DNA of 21,093 bases, taken from NCBI GenBank assembly GCA_035454085.1, contig DAOTEJ010000043.1, forward strand, positions 1-21,093, given 5' to 3'. Positions 1-6,966 of this stretch are shown here, piece by piece. Both the position numbers and the translations under genes were made by a program. The notes beneath the pieces were generated by a model that saw nothing but the letters and a program-made list of their open reading frames with translations, was not told where the DNA came from and made no database searches. This DNA comes from DAOTEJ01 sp035454085 (GTDB lineage Bacteria; Pseudomonadota; Gammaproteobacteria; Burkholderiales; Burkholderiaceae_F). The stretch's first letter is position 1, and each line of letters opens with the position of its first letter.

Positions 1-335
1 TGGCCCGCGCGGCGGCGTTCTATGACGCGCTGCTCGCCGAACTCGGCGCCAAGCGCCTGATGGAGTTTGGCCGCGGCATCGCGTGGGGCACGTCGTGGGA
101 CAAGGCGAGCCTGGGCATCACCACGCCCTTCGACGGCCAGGCCGCCACGGTGGGCAACGGGGTGATGGTGGCGCTGGCCTGCGGCTCGAAGGAACTCGTC
201 GACCGCGTGCACCGCAAGGCGCTGGAACTGGGCGCCACCGACGAGGGTCCGGTCGGTCCGCGCGGCGACGGCTTCTACGCCGGCTACTTCCGCGACCTCG
301 ACGGCAACAAGCTCAACGTATTTTTCATGGGCTGA
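1..335 (+). CDS. VOC family (glyoxalase/bleomycin-resistance fold) protein, 5' end outside window
   Basis: The reading frame is open from the left window edge (first full codon at base 3) to a TGA at 333-335, so the gene is missing its start. About 110 residues are visible. The opening AFYDALLAELGAKRL and the closing GYFRDLDGNKLNVFFMG are the typical N- and C-terminal signatures of a small single-domain VOC protein of roughly 120-130 aa, so probably only 10-20 residues are missing. VOC proteins include glyoxalase I, dioxygenases and antibiotic-binding proteins; substrate and metal dependence cannot be told from this sequence. The yceI-like gene follows after 18 nt on the same strand and may be co-transcribed. 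An ATG at 60 lies inside the conserved domain and is not the start. The family call is firm; the function is unknown. Confidence 0.85.
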   Translation, partial: ARAAAFYDALLAELGAKRLMEFGRGIAWGTSWDKASLGITTPFDGQAATVGNGVMVALACGSKELVDRVHRKALELGATDEGPVGPRGDGFYAGYFRDLDGNKLNVFFMG

Positions 336-353
336 CCCGCCCACCCGCCCGCC

Positions 354-935
354 ATGAAGCTCTCGATGCCCCTGCGTTCCCTGTTCGCCACGCTCGGCCT
401 TGCGCTCGCGCTGCCCGCCCTGGCCGCGCCCGAGGTCTTCGCCATCGACACCGAGCACACCTACCCGCGCTTCGCCTACGAGCATCTGGGCCTGTCGACC
501 CAGATCTCGCGCTTCAACCAGACCAGCGGCACGGTCACGCTCGACCTCGAGGCGCGGCGCGCCGAGGTCGCGGTGACGATCGACATGCGCTCGGTCGACA
601 CCGGCTCGACGGCCTTCGACAAGACGATCCAGGAGGCCGATCTGCTCGACACCGCGCGCTTCCCCACGGCGACCTACCGCTCCACCGAGGTGGTGTTCGA
701 CGGCGACCGGCCGGCGCGCATCGAGGGCCTGCTCACGCTGCGGGGCGTCACCCGGCCGGTGACGCTTACCGTGACCTCCTTCAAGCGCATCTACCACCCG
801 CTCGCCAAGAAGGACGCGATCGGCGCCAACGCCACGGGCAGCCTCAAGCGCAGCGAGTTTGGCGCCGGCAAGTTCGTGCCGCTGGTGGGCGACGAGGTGA
901 CGCTGTCGATCGCGCTCGAGGCGATCAAGCAGTAG
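354..935 (+). CDS. YceI family periplasmic lipid-binding-like protein
   Basis: This 193-aa protein begins with a Sec signal peptide: MKLSMPLR, then a hydrophobic core, then PALA followed by AP, with predicted cleavage after about residue 24. The mature part is a complete YceI domain: FAIDTEHTYPRFAYEHLGLS at the start, the central FDKTIQEADLLDTARFPTATYRS segment, then LRGVTRPVTLTV, and a terminal GDEVTLSIALEAIK strand. YceI proteins form a lipocalin-like beta-barrel that binds polyisoprenoid-type lipids in the periplasm; the physiological role is mostly unclear. Many betaproteobacterial genomes pair yceI with a cytochrome b561 gene, but none is visible here. There is no good Shine-Dalgarno before the ATG, which starts 18 nt after the upstream stop, so translational coupling is possible. 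The stop is 7 bp from the convergent stop of the next gene. Confidence 0.93.
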   Translation: MKLSMPLRSLFATLGLALALPALAAPEVFAIDTEHTYPRFAYEHLGLSTQISRFNQTSGTVTLDLEARRAEVAVTIDMRSVDTGSTAFDKTIQEADLLDTARFPTATYRSTEVVFDGDRPARIEGLLTLRGVTRPVTLTVTSFKRIYHPLAKKDAIGANATGSLKRSEFGAGKFVPLVGDEVTLSIALEAIKQ

Positions 936-942
936 CCGCGCA

Positions 943-1881
943 TCAGCGAAACGCGCGCAGTCCCCAGAGCACACCGGCCACCAGCAGGGCGATGCCCAGC
1001 GCGGTCGCGGGCTCGGGCCAGGCACCGCGCAGCAGGTAGGCGTAGGTCAGGGCCGCGAGCGTCTCGAACACGATGAGCTGCCCCGCCAGCGTGGTGGGCA
1101 GGCGCCGCGCGGCGGCGTTCCACAGCAGGGTCCCCAGCCAGGACGCGAGCAGGCCGATGGCCAGCATCACGAGCACGTACAGGCCGGGGCGCGGCCCCAG
1201 CGGCGCGGCGTAGCCCGATCCCCGCGCCGCCTCCCAGGCGAGCGCAGCGGCAAAGGCCGCCGCCGCGAGCGGCAAGGTCACCACTCCCTGCGCCGTGGCC
1301 CAGGCGCGCGCACTGCGCTCGGGATGGGCGCGCATCCAGTCGGCATTGCGGATCGGGTACCAGGTCCAGCACACCAGCGCGCCCACCGCGAGCGCGGCCC
1401 CGAGCCACAGGCGATGTTCGGCGCGCTCGTCGCCAGCGCGCGCTGCGGCCAGCTCGACGCCGTGCACGAGCACGATGCCCGCCGCGATCAGCAACAGCGA
1501 AGGCAGCAGCCGCAGCCACGGCAGGCGCCCGTCGCGCGCGGCGTCGCGCCGGTTAGAGATCAGCGCGATCACCACCGGCAGCGTGCCGATGATCATCGTG
1601 GGCAGCGGTGCTCCAGCGGTCTGGATCGCGCCGGCGAGCAGGAAGTAGTAGAGCAGGTTGCCGATCGCGGCCAGCTCGAGCGCGTGCAGCCAGTCGGTGC
1701 GCGTGAACTGCGCCAAGGCCCGGCGGTCGAGCCAGGCCAGCGGCAGGGCAATCAGCCCGAAGGCGAGGTAGCGCCCGGCCGAGAGCAGCGCAGCGGGATA
1801 GTCCGGCAGCCACAGCGGCGCGACGAACACCAGACCCCAGAGCAGTCCGGCGCCAAGGGCGCAAAGCGTGCCTGCCAGCAT
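943..1881 (-). CDS. EamA/DMT superfamily permease
   Basis: This 312-aa integral membrane protein has about ten hydrophobic segments in two repeated EamA halves (roughly residues 1-140 and 155-310). The N-terminal half begins GAGLLWGLVFVAPLWL and the C-terminal half ends with LIVFETLAALTYAYLLRG and GIALLVAGVLWGLRAFR, both characteristic of drug/metabolite transporters. Family members export amino acids, metabolites or drugs across the inner membrane; the substrate here cannot be predicted. The start is the ATG at 1881. It has no recognisable Shine-Dalgarno, and a 24-bp perfect palindrome lies 8 nt upstream, which may affect expression. A weak -10 (TAGGAT on the minus strand, 1938-1933) would give a leader of about 45 nt containing that palindrome. 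It is convergent with yceI. Confidence 0.9.
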   Translation of the reverse strand: MLAGTLCALGAGLLWGLVFVAPLWLPDYPAALLSAGRYLAFGLIALPLAWLDRRALAQFTRTDWLHALELAAIGNLLYYFLLAGAIQTAGAPLPTMIIGTLPVVIALISNRRDAARDGRLPWLRLLPSLLLIAAGIVLVHGVELAAARAGDERAEHRLWLGAALAVGALVCWTWYPIRNADWMRAHPERSARAWATAQGVVTLPLAAAAFAAALAWEAARGSGYAAPLGPRPGLYVLVMLAIGLLASWLGTLLWNAAARRLPTTLAGQLIVFETLAALTYAYLLRGAWPEPATALGIALLVAGVLWGLRAFR

Positions 1882-1889
1882 GACGAGAA

Positions 1890-1913
1890 GACGCGCCCCC
1901 GCGGGGGCGCGTC
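1890..1913 (-). terminator. 24-bp perfect GC palindrome; candidate terminator or leader hairpin
   Basis: GACGCGCCCCCG is followed directly by its exact reverse complement CGGGGGCGCGTC. On the minus strand it is followed by TTCTCGTC, a weak U-rich tail, and then the ATG of the DMT permease. It lies about 90 nt after the stop of the small exported-protein gene, so it may be that gene's intrinsic terminator. It would alternatively fold in the permease leader, next to where a ribosome binding site should be. The palindrome is directly visible; its role is inferred. Confidence 0.45.
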
Positions 1914-2002
1914 GATTGAGAGAACAGCCGCGATCCTAAGTCCTGGCGGCCGATCGGGTGGTGCGTGCGCGCGGCGTGCCGCGCCCGATGGTCACTGCCT
2001 GC

Positions 2003-2254
2003 TCAGCGATCGAGCGGATCGCGCTGACCGGCGTCCATGGCCAGCACCGGCATCGGCTCCTTCAAGTCGGAGGCGAAGCTCACCGTGGTGAGGGCCAGGT
2101 CGCGATGCAGGGTGACGGTGACCGGCGGCAGGCTCACCACCTCGGTGGGCGGGGCCGGCGGCGAGAACAGGACTTCGGCGCCCGCGAGCATCGACAGGGT
2201 GGTGGCCAGCGCCAGGATGGCGAGGAGGCTGCGGCTCAGAATCGATGTCTTCAT
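2003..2254 (-). CDS. Small exported protein of unknown function (83 aa)
   Basis: I do not recognise this protein. It starts MKTSILSR, followed by a hydrophobic stretch (SLLAILALATTLSMLAGA), which reads as a signal peptide with cleavage after about residue 26. The predicted mature protein is only about 57 residues and has no cysteine. It carries a proline-rich segment (FSPPAPPTEVVSLPPVTVT) and then a polar tail rich in Asp/Glu/Arg ending QRDPLDR. The start is well supported: GGGAG lies 6 nt before the ATG on the minus strand. A possible -10, TAGAGT (2311-2306), lies about 50 nt upstream. It is divergent from the S9 hydrolase gene, and the DMT permease lies downstream. Small secreted proteins with a Pro/Val-rich motif of this kind are common in betaproteobacteria but uncharacterised, so no function is proposed. 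Confidence 0.7.
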   Translation of the reverse strand: MKTSILSRSLLAILALATTLSMLAGAEVLFSPPAPPTEVVSLPPVTVTLHRDLALTTVSFASDLKEPMPVLAMDAGQRDPLDR

Positions 2255-2576
2255 GGTGTACTCCCAGGCTGTTGACGGGCATCGGTGCTCGATGCCATGG
2301 ATCGCACTCTAGGCAGACGGGCCCGCCCCTTCCACGAAGATGCGATGAAGCGCACCAAGGGCGGCGCGAACTGCGTCCTGACGTGCCCAACGGCGCGAAG
2401 CGGCGGCACGCGGCGACGAAACCGCCAGCACACGGTGCGAGTCGCCCACCTCGCGCCCACTTCGGGCGCGGCACGACAGCCGGAGCTTGGCGGCCGCGTG
2501 CGACGCGCCGATGACGCGGCCCGGCGCGTGGCACTGGCACCCGTCTGCCGCGCTCGAGCGCCGTATGCTCGCTGCC
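2255..2576. other. 322-bp gene-free divergent intergenic region
   Basis: This stretch lies between two divergent starts and holds no convincing gene; the short ORFs in it lack family resemblance or start signals. Visible elements: GGGAG (ribosome binding site of the leftward gene, about 2261-2265); CGCACTCTA (2303-2311), which on the minus strand reads TAGAGTGCG and may be its -10; a 7-bp hairpin CGCGCCC/GGGCGCG (2452-2458 and 2464-2470, loop 5) with no T-run; and TATGCT (2564-2569), a possible -10 seven nt before the rightward ATG. No good -35 accompanies either -10. Confidence 0.5.
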
Positions 2577-4523
2577 ATGAACTCGTTGCCCACCCTGCCC
2601 TACGGCGCCTGGCCCTCGTCGCTCGGCGCTGCTCGCGCCGGGGCGGCCGCGCGTTCCCTGTCCTACGCGCAGTTCACGCCACGCGGTCTGCTGTGGATCG
2701 AAGGCCGGCCCGAGGAAGGCGGTCGCAACGCGCTGATGCAAGCTGACGAGCACGGCGCGATCAGCGAGCCGCTCGACGCCGGCTGGAGCGTGCGCACCCG
2801 CGTGCACGAGTACGGCGGCCTGCCCTACGCGGTCGCTGGCGACACCTTGCTGTTCGCCAACGACGCCGACCAGCGCCTCTACCGCTGGGCGGATGGCGAA
2901 GCCCCGCGCGTGCTCACGACCGAGGGCCTGCGCTGGGCCGACGGCTGCGCCAGCCACGACGGGCGCACGAGCTGGTGGGTGCGCGAGGATCACCGCGCCC
3001 CGGGCGAGCCGATCAACGCGGTGGTCGCGCTCGACCCGCTCGCCGGCGGCGAGGGCACGGTGCTGTACTCGGGCTCGGACTTCGTGGCCTATCCACGCGT
3101 CAGCCCCGACGGCCGCTGGCTCGCCTTCATGGTCTGGGACCATCCCAACATGCCCTGGGACGAGAGCCGCCTGATGCTCGGGCGCATCGACTCAGGCGTG
3201 CTGGCCGCACTGCGCGTGGTGGCGGGCGGCCCCGGCGTGTCGGTGCTGGAGCCGCAGTGGGGGCCGGACGGACAGCTCTACTTCCTGTCGGACGCGAGCG
3301 GCACCTGGAACTTGCAGCGCCTGGCCGGCGACGACACCGAAACCCTCACCCGCTTCGACGGGGATCTGGGCGGGGCTCTGTGGTCGCTGGGACTGTCGAG
3401 CTACGCGCTGCTCGACGAACGCCGCGCCCTGGTGCGCGTGACGCAGCGCGCACTGGATCAACTGCACCTGGTCGATCTGGAGAGCGGCGCCAGCGCACCC
3501 CTGCCGCTGGACGCGGTGGCGATCGGCGCGCTCGGCCGCATCGACGCCGACGCCGCCCACGCCGTGCTCTACCGCGACGACGCGCTGCCGGTGCTGGCAC
3601 GCATCGACCTCGGCTCGGGAGCAGTGCAGGTGGTGCGCAGCGCGGGCGACACTCCGCTGGCGCCGGCCGAAGTATCGCGCGCCCAGCCGCTCGCCTTTCC
3701 CACCGTGCCCGGCGCCGATGGCGCGCCGCGCGAGGCCTACGCCTTCTTCCACCCGCCCTGCAACCCGGCGGTGCAGGCGCCCGCGGGGCCGCCACCACTC
3801 ATGGTGCTGCTGCACGGTGGGCCCACCGGGCACGCCAGCGCCGCGCTGTCTCTGGCGGTGCAGTTCTGGACCAGCCGGGGCTTCGCGGTGGTCAACGTGA
3901 ACTACGGCGGCAGTTCGGGCCACGGCCGCGCCTACCGCGAGCGCCTGCTCGGGCAATGGGGCGTGGTCGACGTGCAGGACGCCGTGGCCGCGATCGACGC
4001 CTTGGCCGCCGCCGGCCGGATCGATCCGGCCAGGGTCGCCGTGCGCGGCGGCAGCGCCGGCGGCTTCACCGTGCTGGCCCTGCTCACGCGCACCAATCGG
4101 TTCCGAGCGGGCATCAACTACTTCGGCGTGGCCGACCTCGTCGCGCTGGCCGCCGACACGCACAAGTTCGAGAGCCGCTACACCGACCGCCTGATCGCGC
4201 CCCTGCCCGAGGGCCTGGCGGTGTATCGCGAACGCAGCCCCCTGAGCCACCTCGACACCCTGGACTGCGCGCTACTCACCCTGCAAGGCGCCGAGGACAA
4301 GGTGGTGCCGCCGGCGCAGAGCCGCGCCATCGTGGCCGCGGCGCGGGAGCGCGGCCACCCGGTGGCCTACCTCGAGTTCGAGGGCGAGCAGCACGGTTTC
4401 CGCCGCGCCGAGAACATCGCCCGCGGGCTCGAGGCCGAGCTCTATTTCCTGGGGCGCGTGTTCGGCTTCACGCCGGCCGACGCCATCGAGCCGGTGCCGA
4501 TCGACAACCTGCCGCCCGCCTGA
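2577..4523 (+). CDS. S9 family (prolyl oligopeptidase/dipeptidyl-peptidase-like) serine hydrolase
   Basis: This 648-aa protein has the two-part architecture of S9 peptidases: an N-terminal beta-propeller (about residues 30-390, with WD40/PD40-like blades such as RVSPDGRWLAFMVW) and a C-terminal alpha/beta-hydrolase domain (about 400-640). The catalytic triad is visible: nucleophile Ser493 in GGSAGG, Asp574 in GAEDKVVPP and His606 in GEQHGFR. The oxyanion region LLHGGPTGH and the NYGGSSGHGRAYRE motif are also intact. Members cleave short peptides (Pro-type, dipeptidyl or acylaminoacyl); the exact specificity is not readable here. There is no signal peptide, so it is probably cytoplasmic. I chose the ATG at 2577 because MNSLPTLPYGAWPSS matches the usual start of this subfamily; an in-frame ATG at 2565 is possible. 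Neither has a Shine-Dalgarno. The stop is 13 bp from the convergent next gene. Confidence 0.9.
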   Translation: MNSLPTLPYGAWPSSLGAARAGAAARSLSYAQFTPRGLLWIEGRPEEGGRNALMQADEHGAISEPLDAGWSVRTRVHEYGGLPYAVAGDTLLFANDADQRLYRWADGEAPRVLTTEGLRWADGCASHDGRTSWWVREDHRAPGEPINAVVALDPLAGGEGTVLYSGSDFVAYPRVSPDGRWLAFMVWDHPNMPWDESRLMLGRIDSGVLAALRVVAGGPGVSVLEPQWGPDGQLYFLSDASGTWNLQRLAGDDTETLTRFDGDLGGALWSLGLSSYALLDERRALVRVTQRALDQLHLVDLESGASAPLPLDAVAIGALGRIDADAAHAVLYRDDALPVLARIDLGSGAVQVVRSAGDTPLAPAEVSRAQPLAFPTVPGADGAPREAYAFFHPPCNPAVQAPAGPPPLMVLLHGGPTGHASAALSLAVQFWTSRGFAVVNVNYGGSSGHGRAYRERLLGQWGVVDVQDAVAAIDALAAAGRIDPARVAVRGGSAGGFTVLALLTRTNRFRAGINYFGVADLVALAADTHKFESRYTDRLIAPLPEGLAVYRERSPLSHLDTLDCALLTLQGAEDKVVPPAQSRAIVAAARERGHPVAYLEFEGEQHGFRRAENIARGLEAELYFLGRVFGFTPADAIEPVPIDNLPPA

Positions 4524-4536
4524 AGGCGCGCGCCGC

Positions 4537-5664
4537 CTACCAGCCGCCGAAGCGCGGCCAGCGCGCCAGCACCTCGTCGCCGCCGCGCACCACGTGATAG
4601 GCGTCGTGCTGGGCCGCGGTGGCGCAGGCGTGATTGGGCAGCACGCGCAGGCGCGTGCCGATCGCAAAGCGCGCCCAGTCGATCGGGCCGCCGTCGCGGC
4701 GCGAGACGATGCCGTGCTCCTGGTTGGCGCCGCTCACGATGAACTCGTCCATCACCCTGCCGGCCGCGTCGCACACCAGGCCATAGCCCTGGTCCACCGC
4801 TTGCGCCGCCGTGCCGCGGTCGCGCGAGCTGGCCATCCAGCCGCCGTCGGTGATCACCCAGTGACGGCTCTTCTGATGGCCGATCACCGTCACCAGCAGC
4901 GACAGCGCGATCTGCTGCGGCGTGCACACGCCCAGACCCGCCATCACCAGGTCCTGGAACACGAACACGCCCGCGCGCACCTCGGTCACGCCGGGCAGGG
5001 CAGTGGCGAAGCTCGCAGTGGGCGTGGAGCCCACGCTCACCGTCGCAGCGTCGTGGCCGGCGGCGCGCAGGCGCTCGGCGGCGCGCACCACGGCAGCACG
5101 CTCCTGTTCGGCCATGGCGACGATGGCAGCGGTGTCGCGGCTGTCGTAGGAGCCGCCCGCGTGAGTCATCACGCCCGCCACGCGGCCGCCCGGCGCGAGC
5201 GCGGCGGCCACTGCCAGCAGCTCGGGCGCCTCCGGCGCGACGCCGCTGCGGTGGCCGTCGCTGTCGATCTCGATGAGCACCGGGATCGCGCCGCCGCGAC
5301 CGGGCGGCACGCGCGCCACGGCCTGCGCGGCCTCGACGCTGTCGAGCGTGATCGCCAGCTCGCAGCCGCGCGCGCGCAGATCCGCCACCTGGGCGAGCTT
5401 GGCCGGAGCGATCGCCACGGCATAGAGGATGTCGGTCACACCCGCGGCGAAGAACTGCTCGGCCTCGCGCAAAGTGGAGACCGTGGCCGGGCCGCCGGGC
5501 GCGTCCATCAGCCGGCGCGCCACCTCGACGCTCTTGCAGGTCTTGAGGTGCGGCCGGAAGCCCACCCCCAGAGCGCGCAGGCGGGTACGCATGCGCTCGA
5601 TGTTGCGCGTCATCAGCGCTTCGTCCAGCACCAGGCAGGGCGTGGGGAGTTCGTCGATCTTCAT
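4537..5664 (-). CDS. D-threonine aldolase / D-serine dehydratase-like PLP enzyme (alanine racemase fold)
   Basis: This 375-aa fold-type III PLP enzyme has an N-terminal Ala_racemase_N barrel and a C-terminal D-Ser-dehydratase-like domain. It begins MKIDELPTPCLVLDEALMTRNI. The PLP lysine is Lys41 in RPHLKTCKS, and the metal-binding pair is His345/Cys347 in PNHACAT, which in characterised D-threonine aldolases and eukaryotic-type D-serine dehydratases holds a divalent metal. The family cleaves D-threonine or 3-hydroxy-D-aspartate to glycine plus aldehyde, or deaminates D-serine; sequence alone does not separate these. The same frame stays open 34 residues upstream (to 5766), but that extension is low-complexity and unlike the family, so the ATG at 5664 is preferred although it lacks a clear Shine-Dalgarno. 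It lies 116 nt downstream of arfB on the same strand and may share its transcript. Confidence 0.9.
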   Translation of the reverse strand: MKIDELPTPCLVLDEALMTRNIERMRTRLRALGVGFRPHLKTCKSVEVARRLMDAPGGPATVSTLREAEQFFAAGVTDILYAVAIAPAKLAQVADLRARGCELAITLDSVEAAQAVARVPPGRGGAIPVLIEIDSDGHRSGVAPEAPELLAVAAALAPGGRVAGVMTHAGGSYDSRDTAAIVAMAEQERAAVVRAAERLRAAGHDAATVSVGSTPTASFATALPGVTEVRAGVFVFQDLVMAGLGVCTPQQIALSLLVTVIGHQKSRHWVITDGGWMASSRDRGTAAQAVDQGYGLVCDAAGRVMDEFIVSGANQEHGIVSRRDGGPIDWARFAIGTRLRVLPNHACATAAQHDAYHVVRGGDEVLARWPRFGGW

Positions 5665-5780
5665 GGGCGGCGGGCGCGTCGGTCTGATGGAATGCAGGCG
5701 GGGCTCGGGCAGGACGGATCGCGGCCGGGCTGCGGCGCCGGCGCCAGTGCGGTGCAGCTCAGGCACAGCCCGCAGGAGGT

Positions 5781-6197
5781 TCAGCCGCCATTGTCCCGCA
5801 CCGGGCCGCGCGCCGCCTTCACCTCGCCGCGCTGGCGCTTGTCCTCGAGTCGGCGACGGCGCTCGGCCGAGCTGGGCCGCGTGGCCACGCGCGTGCGCGG
5901 CACGAAGGCCGCCTGCTCGATCAGCTCGCGCAGGCGCGCCACGGCCTCGGCGCGGTTGCGCTCCTGGGTGCGCTGGGCCTGCGCCTTGATCACCAGCACG
6001 CCGTCGGTCGTGAGGCGCCGGTCGGCGCGCGCGAGCAGGCGCTGCTTGAGCGCCTCGGGCAGCGTGGAGGCCGCGATGTCGAAGCGCAGTTGCACGGCGC
6101 TGGCCACCTTGTTGACGTTCTGCCCGCCCGCTCCCTGGGCGCGGATTGCCTCGAACTGCAGCTCGCGCTCGTCGAGTTGGTAGCTGATGCGGCTCAT
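5781..6197 (-). CDS. arfB: Alternative ribosome-rescue factor ArfB (YaeJ), peptidyl-tRNA hydrolase
   Basis: This 138-aa protein carries the release-factor catalytic motif GGQ at residues 24-26 (RAQGAGGQNVNKVASAV). It lacks the stop-codon recognition domains of RF1/RF2, as expected for ArfB. The C-terminal tail (about residues 100-135: RVATRPSSAERRRRLEDKRQRGEVKAARG) is strongly basic. In the E. coli protein this tail inserts into the empty mRNA channel of stalled ribosomes, allowing the GGQ to hydrolyse peptidyl-tRNA on non-stop complexes. Length matches the family (about 135-140 aa). The ATG lies 13 nt after the yitT stop; GAGAG lies about 9 nt upstream and may act as a weak ribosome binding site. 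It is probably co-transcribed with yitT. Confidence 0.95.
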   Translation of the reverse strand: MSRISYQLDERELQFEAIRAQGAGGQNVNKVASAVQLRFDIAASTLPEALKQRLLARADRRLTTDGVLVIKAQAQRTQERNRAEAVARLRELIEQAAFVPRTRVATRPSSAERRRRLEDKRQRGEVKAARGPVRDNGG

Positions 6198-6210
6198 GCG
6201 GCGTTGACTC

Positions 6211-6831
6211 TCAGACGCCCAGGTAGCGCCCGGGACGATGGTTGATGGCGAGGATGAGATTGAGCGCCACCGCGCCCAGCACCGACAAGGCGATGCGCAG
6301 CGGACTGACGACCGCGAACGCGGCCAGCACGATCGCCACGTCGACGCCCATCTGCAGCGCGCCGGCGCGCCAGCCGCGGGTCTGCTGCAGCCAGAGCACG
6401 ACGATGTTCAGCCCACCCAGGCTCGCCTGGTGACGGAAGAGCACGAGCAGGCCCACGCCGATCAGGAAGCCCCCCATCACGGCGGCAAAGACGGGGTTGA
6501 GCTCAGCGATGCGGATCAGCTGCGGCAGCCACGCGCTGAGCACCGACAGCAGCGCAATCGCCACGAAGGTCTTGAACGTGAAGCGCCACCCCAGCACGCG
6601 TGCCCCCAGCCAGTAGAAGGGCAGGTTGATCACGAAGAACACCGCGCCGAACGGCCAGCCCGTGGCGTAGTGGATCAGGAAGGCAATGCCCGCGGTGCCG
6701 CCGGTGAGCAGGCCCGCGGTCTGAAACAGCACCACCCCCAGGGCCACGAACAGCGTGCCCGTGCACAGGGCCTGGGCGTCGTCGACCAGGCTGTGGGGGC
6801 GTACCGGCGGAAGGGAAGGGTCGGACTGCAT
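6211..6831 (-). CDS. YitT family integral membrane protein
   Basis: This 206-aa membrane protein has five to six hydrophobic segments after a short hydrophilic N-terminus. Diagnostic features are the early LFQTAGLLTGGTAGIAFLIHYATG segment and the later LLVLFRHQASLGGLNIVVLWLQ segment, both conserved in the YitT_membrane (DUF161) family. Bacillus homologues are about 280 aa because they carry an extra C-terminal cytoplasmic domain (DUF2179). That domain is absent here, as in many proteobacterial short versions. The function is not established. It is the first gene of the leftward group yitT-arfB-aldolase and is divergent from kefF. No good Shine-Dalgarno precedes the ATG. A TAGAGT box (6864-6859, minus strand) about 27 nt upstream could be its -10. 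Confidence 0.9.
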   Translation of the reverse strand: MQSDPSLPPVRPHSLVDDAQALCTGTLFVALGVVLFQTAGLLTGGTAGIAFLIHYATGWPFGAVFFVINLPFYWLGARVLGWRFTFKTFVAIALLSVLSAWLPQLIRIAELNPVFAAVMGGFLIGVGLLVLFRHQASLGGLNIVVLWLQQTRGWRAGALQMGVDVAIVLAAFAVVSPLRIALSVLGAVALNLILAINHRPGRYLGV

Positions 6832-6929
6832 GAGGCAAAGCCAGGCGCGAAGGGGCGCACTCTATCGCTCCGGCGCCGTACGCGGCTTGATCCGCCCCAA
6901 GGGCAGCGGCGGGCTGTGGCGCCGGCGGC

Positions 6930-6966
6930 TTGCCGCACCGGGCGGTGGCCCTGTACAACGCCGAGC
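6930..6966 (+). promoter_or_regulatory. Candidate sigma70 promoter of kefFC
   Basis: TTGCCG (6930-6935), an 18-nt spacer and TACAAC (6954-6959) resemble -35 and -10 boxes (4 of 6 matches each). Only 7 nt separate the -10 from the GTG start at 6967, so transcription would begin at or next to the start codon and leave no room for a ribosome binding site. This is inferred from sequence only. Confidence 0.4.

Noticed and set aside
2529..2547. Sigma54-like TGGCACTGGCAC before the S9 hydrolase
   Set aside because: The downstream GC of the -12 element is one base out of the strict -24/-12 spacing and the TTGCW part is missing.
3192..4250. Antisense ORF of 352 codons opposite the S9 hydrolase
   Set aside because: Low-complexity translation and no start signal. 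The plus strand carries an intact catalytic triad in the same bases.
5734..5745. 12-bp palindrome GGCGCCGGCGCC between arfB and the aldolase gene
   Set aside because: A self-complementary GC-only word is common by chance at this composition, and similar strings occur inside coding sequence, for example the Ala-Pro repeat near 20980.
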